Assembly (NCBI RefSeq): GCF_965363235.1
Contig: NC_134844.1
Span: 78,213,244-78,277,243 of the forward strand
DNA from: Mytilus galloprovincialis
Lineage: Eukaryota; Mollusca; Bivalvia; Mytilida; Mytilidae
Reading direction: 5' to 3'
DNA length: 64,000 nt
The notes under the pieces were generated by a model. It was given only the letters and a program-made list of their open reading frames with translations, was not told the DNA's origin and searched no databases. How positions within the stretch are numbered: the first letter of the stretch is position 1; every line of letters begins with the position of its first letter. Positions 34,377-46,700 of this stretch are shown here, piece after piece. The translations under genes were made by a program, and so were the position numbers.

Positions 34377-34417
<41 letters not shown>
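34255..34417 (+). rRNA. 28S rRNA fragment ending at the R2 insertion site
   Basis: GGACCAGGGGAATCCGACTG, then GTCTAATTAAAACAAAGCAT, GTGATTTCTGCCCAGTGCTC and GGCGGGAGTAACTATGACTC to CTCTTAA is conserved large-subunit rRNA. It stops at the point where R2 retrotransposons enter 28S genes (CTCTTAAGG/TAGCC in intact genes), lacking the final GG, and continues directly into R2-type sequence. Only ~163 nt of 28S is present, so this is a displaced junction fragment. Confidence 0.92.
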
Positions 34418-35817
34418 ACAATACATACCCGATATGTGAGAATCGTACTATCATAGACGAGTGAAGCCTTATACGATAGGTTGTGTTCTACATCCGACGT
34501 CTTGACAGAAACACATAAAATCGAGTACAGATCTATTTCAATAGTTTCTAGACTTAGACTCAATTTAGATGGCAGCATCTAGATTTTCCATGGCCGGGAC
34601 GGCTCAATCCTGTGTCATCATGGATGGACGAGAGCTTACACTGGAGCAACCGTTGCGGGGCTCTGGTGCGGACATAACATGCAACAAGATCGGGATGATA
34701 CCATCCATCCTGATCACACATGGGTTCTGTTTCTTGGAAGGAAAAAAGGACAGAGAGGAACAAATTGCCAAGCTGGCATGCCCACGACGACGATCTAGGG
34801 ATCACCAGTGCAGATGAGCCTAAGTCGATTCAGTCACAAAGCTGTGAAAATGAACCCACTAGGGAGGTTCGGATCAAGGATGATAACACGGCGTTTATCT
34901 TTATTCCATTTCACAGGAGTACCTGCATAAAATGCAGGAAAATCTTTACACAGGCAAAGGACTTGGCCAAACACTTCGAGACACAACACAGCAACGTGTT
35001 CCTGTCTTTCTAATGTGCCGCATGCGGTACAAACCGAAATCGTCTGAGGTAAACAGCCTGCCACTTCCCTAAATGTAGAAAACGGCAAGAAGGGCGATAC
35101 AAGCAAGACTGTACACGAAGGGGAGCTACGAAAAGCAGATCCATCAGACGCAGTCGCTTCACTGTCAGCCACATCTCCACTCGCACCAGAAGACCAGGTC
35201 GAAGCCGATCCCTCGGTGGCAGAAAGTACGGAGGCGCAATTCCCCTGTACAATCTGTGAGAGAAACTTCAAGTCGAAAATAGGCCTAGGCCAACACGAAC
35301 GACATGCACATCCGGATCTGAGGAACACTCACCGGATCCAAAATGTCAAACAGGATAAAGAACGGAAACGGGTGAATCGAACAAGAATCGAAGAAGTCGG
35401 CTCAAATACTGACAAAAAGCCCAAATCCAAACCAAGGGGAGTCTGGAGTGAGGACGAAGTCAAAAAGCTCCAAGCATTATGCGAAGAGTTGGCGGTACTA
35501 AAAACATTAACAAGGCAATAGCTTTGCACTTGCCGGGAAAGACAAATAAACAGGTGTCCGACAAACGTAAAAGTTTGAAAGACGCATGCAAGTCGAAACC
35601 GGATAAGGGTGTTACGGACCACGTCGCGACGGCGGTGCCGCTACCTACCAAAGCAAGGGAGCATCTAACTCCCGAGGCGCTACTCGAACAGTACACAGCA
35701 GAAGTGTGCGATAAGGGTGCCGAGGAAACGGTAGGAAAAAGCGCACAAATCTTACGATCAGTCTTAAGTGGTGAGGATCCCGGGGCTATCCAGTTGGAGC
35801 TACTGCGTTTCATAATC
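34418..35817 (+). mobile_element. R2-type non-LTR retrotransposon, 5' UTR and N-terminal ORF only, broken
   Basis: It follows 28S at the canonical site. The translated frames show three zinc-finger regions and a Myb-like domain in R2 order. A C2H2 finger (CIKCRKIF..KHFETQH) lies at 34924-34992. A second, decayed finger (CAACG..ACHFPKC) with in-frame stops spans 35010-35085. A third (CTICERNF..GQHERHAH) is at 35243-35311. The Myb helix (VWSEDEVKKLQALCEEL, then ALHLPGKTNKQVSDKRKS) is at 35435-35590. Frame changes occur before 35216 and near 35490. The reverse transcriptase and endonuclease are absent: the element is cut off at about 35817 by satellite sequence. Three fingers point to the R2-A type. 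It is dead. Confidence 0.85.
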
Positions 35818-36010
35818 GAAAATCCAATTTAAACATAAGGTGACCAGAGGTAACTTAATCTAATTACCAGAGGTCACCAAATCCAATATTAACAAAAGGT
35901 GACCAGAGGTCACCAAATCCAATATATGAATAAGGTGACCAGAAGTTACCCCATTCTAGCATGTTAAGGACACCAGAGGTTATCAAATCCCATTTCTAGT
36001 TAAGGTGATA
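35818..36010 (+). repeat. GGTGACCAGAGGT satellite, short block
   Basis: Four diverged units of AAGGTGACCAGAGGTCACC with AAATCCAATA spacers, the same family as the large array at 43940-46700. It directly truncates the R2 fragment. Confidence 0.75.
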
Positions 36011-36347
36011 TCTTCTAAACAATCAATTATAAACTGAGTATTCTCATCTATTCAATTAATTGCCTATCTGTTTCAATAATTATTCTAGACTTAATTTGTA
36101 ACAAAATTCAGATCATAAATTCATAATCAAGTCTATAATGCAACCTATCTTTTTGTACTCGAGGTCTACAAATGTATATATAGAAAATGAACAAGTGTGT
36201 TAACTGCAAATGGAAATGTGTAGTTATCATTTTAATATACAGAGAAATGACACATCATAAGTAATTGAAAAAAAAAACATGATTCAAACACAAACATACT
36301 ACCAGCTGTTCAAAAATAGATTTTGTTTGAATATAACTATATGGACA

Positions 36348-36410
36348 CGGGGAATATGTCAAAGAGACAACAACCCGACCACAACAACTCAAGGTTGTGC
36401 AAGTTTCATA
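36348..36410 (+). repeat. Family A repeat fragment
   Basis: It reads GGGGAATATGTCAAAGAGAC then AACAACCCGACCA. The rest of 36011-36990 is AT-rich with nothing recognised. Confidence 0.55.
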
Positions 36411-36990
36411 TTTCTCTGTGTACTAAATAATAAACCTATCAAAGCAAACTGACATGTAATCAATCATTTTAAAATTATTAGCATCGTTGGAATACTAACT
36501 ATAAACTCATATACAATCTACTTCTTACTGGTCATAAACTTGAAACAATCCACACTACATTTTTATCGGAAAGCTAGGTAGAACAATTGACTTATAATTA
36601 TTGATGTACAAATTACTATTTAATTTGGCCTCACAATTCGACTTTGTCCTATGTTTTATTGTTGATATGTATAACATTGCTTTTCTCATGTATTTTTCAA
36701 CGGTTTAACATGCTCTATTTTATTGTAGCTAGGAAACATTTGAAATTATTGAATACAATTTTTGTTATTAATGATATAAATTAAACATTATAGTACCAAC
36801 ATATTAAAACATTTTAAAAAGAATATTTAAGTCAATAAAATAAAATGCATTCTTGTAAAGTCTTTTCTTTGTTTAGATTAAATGATTCTTATTGAAACTA
36901 GAAGAATTAAAATGGTGTCATTATATAAAATTATGTAGGTAAAGAAATGTCCTGTAATAATAAAATTGCTGTCTTAACTTATATTTGCAG

Positions 36991-37100
36991 AGAAATTATT
37001 GACCATATTATAGGCGAACTAAATAAAACAAATGTTAACAAGGCAATGCATGGGAAAGTTTTTGAGGCCTTTTGGAAGACAATAGAGACAATGCTGCCAG
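36991..37100 (+). CDS. Possible orphan internal exon, unknown protein
   Basis: A 110-nt open stretch bounded by a good acceptor (ATATTTGCAG) and donor (CCAG/GTAATA), entering in phase 2 and leaving in phase 1. It translates to a charged, helical-looking piece containing EIIDHIIGELNKTNVNK and VFEAFWKTIETMLPG. No family is recognised and no partner exon was found on this strand nearby. It could be chance. Confidence 0.25.
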
Positions 37101-37876
37101 GTAATAATTTATTAGACACATCACACGCATTATATTAACTTAAAACATATTTGATCATTTGCTTAAAAAATATAACCTACTTGAGACAGCAAACAGACCT
37201 AGACCAATGTAATAATTAGCCAATGTATCTGCTTGACAAAATCTTCATTAGGAATAGGTATTGTTGTATCAAATTATATACATTTGGTAACATCAGTATC
37301 TTTGCAAAACATTTCAAGAGCAAACTGTATATGTCCTACATTTAAAGCCTTTAGGCACCAATGTAACATATACAATTTTTGAATGAATATCAAGAAAAAG
37401 CAGTTTTTCAAAATCAGTATAATATTTCATTATTTTTTACATTGAAATGGTTTACGAATGGATCCTTTCTTTCTGTGGGTAGATTTAAAACTGCCATCAT
37501 CATTATCTGTACGCCCCCGTTTTTTTTCAGAACACACTTTCGGCTAACTGAATAGTCATGATCAGTTTTTGAACTTTTGGATTTTCTGATTGGAAACAGT
37601 GGTTGTTGCTTTCGCTTTCTTGTTGTTTTGGAAAAGTTGGTTGTCTTACACATATGTAATGCCGTTGTGAGTGCTTGTAAAATAGTTTTATTTTTTTTCA
37701 CGTCAATTGTCTGAAAATTTTTATTGTTTACATATATATTGATTTACTCATTTTTTCTTGTAATAGCCTGGTCGGTTGTTTCTTTGTCTTCCTTTAATTG
37801 TTGTCTTGTTTCATCAATTGAAGTAGACTCTATGTCAGGTGATGGAACTACCATTTTTGCTACCATCACACAAAAA

Positions 37877-38004
37877 CAATGTATACCATGGCTATTGGCA
37901 AAACATATACATTTGAATAAGGTCAAATTAACAACTGATACAATGTATACCATGGCTATTGGCAAAACATATACATTTGAATAAGGTCAAATTAACAACT
38001 GATA
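37877..38004. repeat. Perfect 64-bp tandem duplication inside the last SWIM exon
   Basis: Units 37877-37940 and 37941-38004 are identical by eye, including ATACCATGGCTATTGGCAAA. Because 64 is not a multiple of three, it breaks a frame that would otherwise run on through exon 10. Confidence 0.85.
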
Positions 38005-41000
38005 CATTTCCCAATCTGGACAAAACCTCTACCTGGTTGTTATCTTTGTCATAAAAATATTGTTCTGCATTAAATACATTCATTGCTTCTGATCTGCGCT
38101 CTACAGTGAGGTCGATGTTCCTTTTAGAAGCAATCAATTCAGCTAAATGAACATGCTTACACATTCCTGAAAAATAGTAATGGAACATAAATAAATGCAT
38201 TGTACCCTAGCTTATGGTTTACTTCCAATTGTACAAACTTTAAACAAAACCACCAATGAACATTCAGTAAAGATTTACTTAAATTGGATCGCATCGTTTT
38301 AGACAAGTTGATGAGGCAAATGATTATCTGCACTTGCATAACCCGATGACGGTTGATAAAGCCTTGTTGGAAGACAACAAAACCGGGGAGACTCATAAAA
38401 CCAAAGGACATTTACAACAACAGTAAAAAAACAATAATAAACAACACGAACTATAAACCTGAAGAAAAATTAGGTGCTCCAGAAGGGTAAGCATTTCCGG
38501 GACCATTTACGGCACCCGAAATTAATTATCTTGATTTCAACAATTCATACTTGATGGTGTACTTTTGAACATTGTTGAACTGACTTAAGATAATAAAAAA
38601 ACTTACCTCTTGTTGTTGCAGCTGGACAGTTGCACACTACATTGACAATGTCCACATTATAAAACGTCCCAAATGCTGTCTGTGATGGAACAGTGCATTC
38701 TGTGGAAGAAGTCCATTGCACAGTTTGGTCGAGTCCTGCCTTGAGCATATTCTCTGCTGTCAATTTACTTTTGTCTTCCCTTTGTCCTCCCATATTTTTC
38801 AGGCGACCAATCTTTTCGAGTTCATCTAGATAGCTAAAATTACGATGTTTTTTTATTTATTTTTGATTATGAAAACATAATTCAAAGACCTATTAATAAA
38901 TTATTTCTTAAAAAATTGAATTTACAGTATTTAATACTCAATGTATTTGCATCTTAAATTGAAATGATCTTTCTAATTTCAGACGATTCAAGTGAACGAT
39001 AAGAAGAACAGGATTGTGACAAATTTAAAATTACTTACTCATAAAACATAGTTACATTTCAATGGAGTAGGATTAGTAAGTCCTCTACTCTGATATTGGC
39101 ATACCCACCAAGGAAGTGGTATTTCATGCCCAGGAAAAACCTGAAAACGGCAAAATTTTAATGACTTTGAATTAGTTTTATGATTTATGTTTGAATGTAC
39201 AAATAGAAAGTACATAAAATTTTAATGTGTATACATTTGAATGTTATAAGTAGCATTATATTTTTTCTTTTAATGTTCTCATACACATCAGGTTTTGCTA
39301 AACTACATTTTTCATTTTGTCTGCTTTTATGTAATTATCGACTTGCATTGACGATTATGATATTTGTATTAAATTTGCATAACCCTATCATGAAAAAACG
39401 GCAATAATCTCTCCGTATAGTTAAAAATTGTATAGTTTATATCATTTTAAGTCTTTGGTTACCCACGAAGAAGTAGGATTTAGACAAAGTGTAACACTTT
39501 TAATACTTCAGGTCATAAAAACAGAGACAGTTCAGAAAATTTATCCCCACAATAAAATATACTTAGTTACTATTATCAAACAGATAATAAAAAGATGATG
39601 CTTAAAATTTCGATCTTGTAATATATAAGGTGTATAGTAATATAATGTATTAATAACCTTTCAACTAAGTTATTTGTATCTTGATCTTCATAAAAACATG
39701 TCTTCCATAGTTGGCCCATCGACATCCCCACTTGTCAGTACACCAGTTGCCTAACAAGTAGTCTGTTATTTGTTTGGAATGCATCTTCTCTTGCAACATT
39801 TGAACTTTTTGAGAAAAGTCTTCTTTCTGATAAAAAATTATATTGACACATTTCTTTTGAGTATAGAAACAGAATTTATAGATTAAACACCCATGTACTC
39901 ATAAGCATTGTACATTTATAGGTAAGATCTTTAAATCGCATTAAGCAACTCTTTGTACTTTCTAAATTATTTTACTGATATAATTCAATAGAGATTCATT
40001 GCTATATGTTTTACTGTTGTTTTTTTTTTTTTGTTTTTTTTTATCTTTTATCCACTAGAATTCATTGATTATATTTTTTTTATTATTATTATTGCGTTTT
40101 AATTGACTCATTTTGAAAAATCTTGTTGATATGATTTATCATCTTTTGATATTTAAACAATTACAATATTGGAAAAAGAGAAAAAGATCCCACTGATCAT
40201 GCTGATGTCTCATTTCTACAGGGATTTTTCTTATAATATTAACATATCAATAACCAATCGTGTTTCATTGTGAAGCCAGAAACTCGTGATTAATTTTTAA
40301 AAACAATGTTTCACATCCTCTGCATATAAGACTGTTATAAAAAAAAATATCAGATTCAGGTCCAGTTATACAATGTAAATTAACATTCACCTAGTACATA
40401 TTTAATATTCGAATACATTATTTGAATTTGTCAGGAACAACTAAAAATTATTGACCAATTTAAAAATTATTCTATTTTACTGTGGTATCATAGGTTCTTT
40501 ATATTTTATTTGTCTTAACTAGCACGTTTGATTACCTTGGTACATATTTTCATAGTTCTGATATAGTAAATAACTTTTTTTCTGGTTTGTGCGTGCATGG
40601 GTCCTGATACACCAGATTCTTTTTTATTCAAACATCTGTACACAGCCTGTAAACCAAATCATTTATATTTAGTTCATGTCTTAAAGATTTCTTGATAATA
40701 ATAATTTAATATTGTCTTAAATATATCATGACTAATTATTTTTCAACAAGATAATATTTGATCTATGAGTATTAATGCGAAAGAGTTGATTTATTAAATC
40801 AAAACTGACCTCAGGCTTATAAACAAAAACAAGATATAAAATGTTAAATCCAATGCAATTAATACCTATTGATTCAATAGAGTGAAATTTCACAGAATAA
40901 CTCTCATTTCATAACTGATTTTTTTCCCATAAAGAATAAGGTAAAATGTATGATAAATATATTAAATGATATAATACCTGTAAAACATGAAACCAGCAAA

Positions 41001-43059
41001 GTAAAACGGAGCTGTTTGGGAATACTTCATTAATTGCGCTGATTTCTTTGGTATCTCTGTCTACCATAAAAGATCTAGTAAACAAAATGTAACACTGCAG
41101 TATCAACAATTTGTACCTTTATCTCATATTGGTTTTATTCTATAATACTATTTGTTCATTTGTAAATAATTATGTAAATTCTTATTTTTTTTTTATATCA
41201 ATTAGATTCTCAATTTGTGATTGAAAACTTTGGAAACAAGCCCAACAAAGCTTTAATTATTATGTTATATGTAAACCTGACTATGAATTAATCTTACATG
41301 CTTTGGTTTTATGGCCTTCCATAGATCACTCTCAAAAGTTTTTAAGGAAATTGATGTTTTTGTAAGTTTCATTAGTCCATGAGATAAATATTATTATGCA
41401 AAATTATTTATCTGATATTCTTTGCCAAAATTCAACTGAAATTGTTGTTGACCTTAATTGTATTAATTTTGATATGCAGGAAAAAATGTTTCTTTAGATG
41501 AATCTTTCATAGCATTGTCTATTGGTCAATTGTCAAATAAATATCACTGCAAGAATATGTGAATAATGTCATAGTTTAACCTGTAATTTTGACAGACAAA
41601 TTAATTAAAAGATATAATTGAACGGCCTTCATTTATCTTTTATATCCATATCAGGTTTGGTGTTGACTCCGAATAATGTAACTAATTGTAAACAAATAAT
41701 AAGACGAAAATGAAAAGTGTTAATAAGCAATGATATTGAATTCGAAATATTGTCAACTTTGATACCCACAAACCTTGGACAGAAATCAAATCCATGATTT
41801 TCAACCGTAGTCTTCAGAGATCTCAGAAATATTTTGACAACTTCACCAGTATCATCTGACGAGATACAGTACGAAAGAGGAGTGCCCCGGCCTTGCTGTT
41901 CATCTCTTGCAACAAGAGCATAGAATGAATAACCATAGGCAGTTAATCCATAAACAAAGAAAAAATATGCTGTAAGTTTATTGTCACACAGTTCATTTTT
42001 TTTACACGTATCAATATTGTAAATTGAAATTTCCATGATTATATATAAGTATATACCTTTATATGTAGCATCTAAAAACACCACATTTTCTGCTAGTTTC
42101 ATCATTCTCTTTCTTTGTGCTTCATTCTGGTAAATGATTTCTAATGGCTGTACTCCCCTAAATGTTACATATTTAATGTCTAGAAGTATGAGTATGAATT
42201 ATATATTTTATGTTGAAATCATGTTCATTTAATGAAAGAGAAGACGACAAACTAGCTACATTGTACTCATATTATATAACCTCAATTAAAACTGAAAAGA
42301 CAAAAATGTAAAATCTATTGACAAAATATATGACTTGTGAACAAGTGTAGCACTAAAAACACTTAAAAGGATAAAAACCAAAAATACAAAGCATCTATTA
42401 TAAGAAGTCAGATATACGTTCAGTCTACAGAAAACTCATCTGTACAGCTCTCATTGAAACATTTTACGGACAAAATCATATTCGAAATTGGACAGACGAG
42501 TACTATAAAAAAATGTCATTTGAACATAAGGCAATCCAGTCATGTCTGAAGAACAAAACAGGATATCAATCAGTAATTTCTGAATTACTCTTTATCAGCA
42601 TTATGTTTATATCAGTCATTATAATTTACAAAAGTACATTATTATATAAGAACAATTACTCTTTCAATTCTTGGTAGAAAATTATCTCTTCCTTCAGTAT
42701 TTGTGTGCATAGCTCGTGTACAGCTACAGCATCATTCTGTTTAATTCTAAAACAAATGAGGAAATAAAAAATTTAACCAACTTTTGTAGAAATATCATAG
42801 ATCAATACAAGTACTGACATGTACAGAACCAATGTCAACAGTACATCTGTATAATTTGACCAGAAAACACCAAAGTTCATTTACTGTGTGAAGTGCATAA
42901 TTACAATTGGATTGGTACAAAGTTGCGGTGAACAGTGGTAACCAAAGTCAATATATGTGTACGGTTTCAAAAGGAATATAGATTATTTACATATCTAAAA
43001 TAGACATAGGAAACACAAGTATGTTTAAGGTAGCCCTAGTCAATATCTGTGTATCATTA

Positions 43060-43290
43060 TATATATGTTTAAGGTGACCAGAGTTAACAAAATGGTGAAA
43101 AGTGATTATCAAATTCTGCAAACATTTAAGGGTACAAGTGGCGACCCAGGTCCATATCTGTGTTAATTATCCAGAGGTCACCAAAATCTTTATATATGTT
43201 AAGTGTTATCAGAGGTAGCAAAGTCTTTGTCTGTGTACGTTCAATATAAAGATTTGGTTCAAGTAATCAGAGGTAGCTTACGTCCGGATA
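43060..43290. repeat. Outlying degenerate units of the GGTGACCAGAGGT satellite
   Basis: Diverged units with GGTGACCAGAGTTAAC, ATCCAGAGGTCACCAAAATC and ATCAGAGGTAGC lie between exons 1 and 2 of the MULE/SWIM gene as seen here. Confidence 0.5.
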
Positions 43291-43939
43291 ATGGTTATAT
43301 TTCGATGACTGGATACGTAGAGACTAAGCCTGTTTCTTTGGATTTTTGACAAGAACAAAGTAGTAAGTACATATTTTAAGTAAATCTTTTGATTATGTTT
43401 TGATACCTTTTATCCATTTTGTAACGTTGACATATATTCTTAATGTCAACTGGTGTCAGATAGTATCTTCTATCGTGCACATCAAAATGCCTTTGAACTC
43501 TAGCCCATTTCCATGCTTTTCACAATATTTCCGCTGGTTTTTTCCCCTATTGATAAAGAAATAGAAATTAAATTCGTCGCAATTACAATTAAGTTCAAAT
43601 TTAGTAAAAATCTTTTTGAGCTTAAGGATTTTTCAAATCAGCACAAAATATGTCGTTGTATCAATATATGTCATTGTATCAATATATGTCTTCTGGAATA
43701 TTTTTTTATCAATGCTATTCAGCTTCAAACTTGTTTTTTTATTAAAATATTTCGTACAAGCGTCCGATATTTAATGTAGATGCATTAAATGACTCTCTGG
43801 CAAGCCTATTTTATCCTAATCATTTTATTCTTGATTTATTTCTAACCTATTCATTAATTATAATCTTTGCAAATTATGAAAAAATGCGCCGGAAGAAAAT
43901 AATCTACGATATTTATGCATGGTGTCTTAAGATAAATAA

Positions 43940-46700
43940 TTTCATATCTGTGTATGTTGACCCGAGGTAACCACATTCAAAACGAGCCAATTGCTATATA
44001 TATATATTTGTTGACAATGGCAACATAATTCAATATATGTGTACAGCGACCAGAAGTTACTATATTGATTATATTATTGATGAATTGTAACCATAGGTAA
44101 CATAAGCCAATTTATTGTAGGGTGACTAAAGGTGTTTCAATATCTGTGTAGGATGACCAGAGGTAACCATAGCCAATATCTGTGTGGGTGACCAGAGGTA
44201 ACCATGTTCAAAATCTGTGTAGGGTGACCAGAGGTAACCATAGTCAATATCTGTGTAGGATGATCAGAGGTAAGCACATTCGATATATGTAATGGTTTAC
44301 CAGAGGTTACCTTTTTCAATATTTGTGTAGGTTGATCAGAGGTTACCACGTTCAATGTATGAGTAGGGTGACCGAAGTTTATAAAATTAAATATTTGAGT
44401 AGGCTAAATATAGGTAACCAAATTCAATATTTATGCACGGTGACTAAAGGTAACCAAATTTTATATCTGTGTATGATTAGAGGTAACCACATTCAAAATA
44501 TGTGAAGGGTAACCAGAGTTAACCCCATTCAGTATTTGTGTAAGGTCACTTGAGGTATTTAAAGTTCATATATGTATAGAGTGACCAGAGGTCACTAAAT
44601 TCAATATTTTAGTAATACATGTATAATTAATTATACAAAAACTCTTCAACAGTCATCAGTACACTTTCATTATTACAGAACTCACACGATGGGAGCTTTC
44701 AAAACATCTAACCTCACTCACATGATTAAGAAGATTTTTGTTGTTCCTTACTTTTTTAATGTTGTTGTAAATGTCTTTTGGTATATCTGTTTACTCCTTG
44801 GTTTTGATTGTTTTTGTCTTAGTAGGGTGACCAGAGATTACCAACATCAAGACATATTTAATGTGACAAGAGGTAGTAAAAGCCAGTATATACGTTTCTT
44901 TACCGAACGTAACTCAATTAAAAGTATGTGAAAGGTGTCCAGATATAACCGTGATCATTATCTGTGTAGGATGGCAATTTTATAACTAATTCAAAAATCT
45001 GTGTAGGGTGACCAGAGGTTTTCATATTCAATATATGTGTAGGGTGACCAGAGGTAACCATATGCAATATCTTTGTAGGATGACTAAAGGTAAACTTATT
45101 CAATATCTGTGTAGGGTGACCAGAAGTAACCATATTCAAAATTTTGGTAGGGTGACCAGAGGTCACCATATTCAATATCCTTGTAGGGTGACCAGAGGTA
45201 ACCATATTCAACATCATTGTAGGGTGACCAGGGTTTACCATATTCAACATTCTTGGTAGGTTGCCCATAGATTACCAAATTAAACATCTAATTAGGGTTA
45301 TTAAAGGTAACTAAATTCAATATTTATTCATAGTGTCTAAAGATAACAAAATGAATATATGTGTAGGGTGACAAAATGTAACAAAATTCAATATCTGTGA
45401 AGGCTTGCCGGGCTGAGTAGAGGTAACCAAATTCAATATCTTATAATGTTTAGGGGAATTCAATACATGTGTTGGGTGACCACAGGTAACCAATTTCAAT
45501 ACATGTGTAGGGTGACCAGAGGTCACCACAGTTAATTATGTAAAACGTGACAGGATGTAACAAAATTCAATATCTGTTTAGGATGGCAAGGTTGGCCAGA
45601 GGTTACCAAATTCAGTGTCTTATAGTTTGTAAGTAAATTCAATAAATGTAAAGGGTGACCAGAGGTTACCAAATTCAATATATGTGTAGGGTGACCAGAG
45701 GTCACAACAATTAATTATAAAAAAAGGTGACAAGATGTAACGAAATTCAATATCTGTGGAGGGTTGCCGGAGTGACCAGAGGTAACCAAATTCAATATCT
45801 TATAATTTTTAGGGGAATTCAATAATGTGTTGGGTGACCACAGGTAACCAATTTCAATATATGTGTAGAGTGACCAGAGGTCACCACAGTTAATTATTTA
45901 AAACGTGACAGGATGTAACAAAATTCTATATCTGTTTAGGGTGACAAGGTTGACAGAGGTTACTAAATTCAGTATCTTATAATTTGCAGGTAAATTCAAT
46001 ATATATGAAGGGTGACCAGAGGTTACTAAGTTCAATATATGTGTAGGGTGACCAGAGGTCACCACAATTAATTATGTAAAAGATGACAAGATGTAACGAA
46101 ATTCAATATCTGTGAAGGCTTGCCAGGGTAACCAGAGGTAACCAAACTCAATATCTTATAATTTTGAGGGGAATTAATACATGTGTTGGGTGACCAGAGG
46201 TAACCAAATTCAATATCTTACAATTTTTAGGGGAATTCAATACAAGTGTTAGGTGACAACAGGTAACCAATTTCATTATATGTGTAGGGTGACTAGAGGT
46301 CACCACAGTTAATTATGTAAAACGTGACAGGATATAACAAAATTCAATATCTGTTTAGGTCGACAAGGTTGCCCAGAGGTTACCAAATTCAGTATCTTAT
46401 AATTTGTAGGTAAATTCAAAATATCTGAAGGGTGACAAGAGGTTACCAAATTCAATATATGTGGTGACCAGAGGGCACCACAATTAATTATGTAAAAGGT
46501 GACAAGATGTAAAGAAATTCAATAGCTGTGTAGGAGGCCATTCAATATCTATATTTGTGTCAGGTAATTAGAAAAACCACTGTAAATTTATCTGCAAAAG
46601 GAATAAGGTTAATAAAGTAACTATGTATTTTTATAAAATAACCAGTGTAACTGTAAGCACTATTAGTTTATGTGTAGGGTGACCAGAGGTAACCAATGGC
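43940..46700 (+). repeat. 36-bp satellite array, ~2.7 kb, with higher-order structure
   Basis: Basic unit GTAGGGTGACCAGAGGTAAC plus CA.ATTCAATATCTGT. Successive AGGGTGACC starts at 45005 and 45041 give 36 bp. From about 45340 a longer unit of roughly 357 bp repeats, marked by CACCACAGTTAATTATGTAA at about 45524, 45881 and 46297 (the last interval is nearer 416). Since 36 is a multiple of three, long but meaningless open frames occur on both strands. The span 44590-44820 is a non-satellite gap. Confidence 0.88.

Larger units (their letters stand above)
37744..43515 (-). pseudogene. MULE-transposase / SWIM zinc-finger protein gene, ten exons, recently disrupted; 5' end not found
   Basis: Minus strand. 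Exons read 43515-43407, 42746-42660, 42157-42057, 41969-41774, 41074-40978, 40646-40536, 39826-39658, 39140-39039, 38833-38607 and 38166 to about 37744. Every junction has AG/GT and a matching phase. The protein shows a MULE transposase core: VVFLDATYK, YGYSFYALVARDEQ, MVDRDTKEISAINEVFPNS then LLCWFHVLQ (the D..D and CWFH signature), DTNNLVER, and a SWIM finger VCNCPAATTRGMCKHVH split across two exons. Such proteins are either Mutator-like transposases or domesticated derivatives. Three lesions are seen: a one-base loss in exon 7 near 39698, a TGA at 39059-39061 in exon 8, and a 64-bp tandem duplication in exon 10 that shifts the frame. A basic frame at 37414-37701 may be a further exon. Confidence 0.78.

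Noticed and set aside
34834..35328. 164-codon minus-strand frame
   Set aside because: It lies opposite the R2 zinc-finger region, where the plus-strand frames have clear domains. Antisense shadow.
41629..42105. A continuous 158-codon minus-strand frame as a single exon
   Set aside because: It reads through an intron. GT at 42056 and AG at 41970 with matching phase, and the family pattern, split it into two exons.
44137..45529. Several 60-116 codon frames on both strands with a 12-residue repeat
   Set aside because: The 36-bp satellite unit is a multiple of three, so frames stay open by arithmetic. No start context, no splice sites, and several frames overlap.
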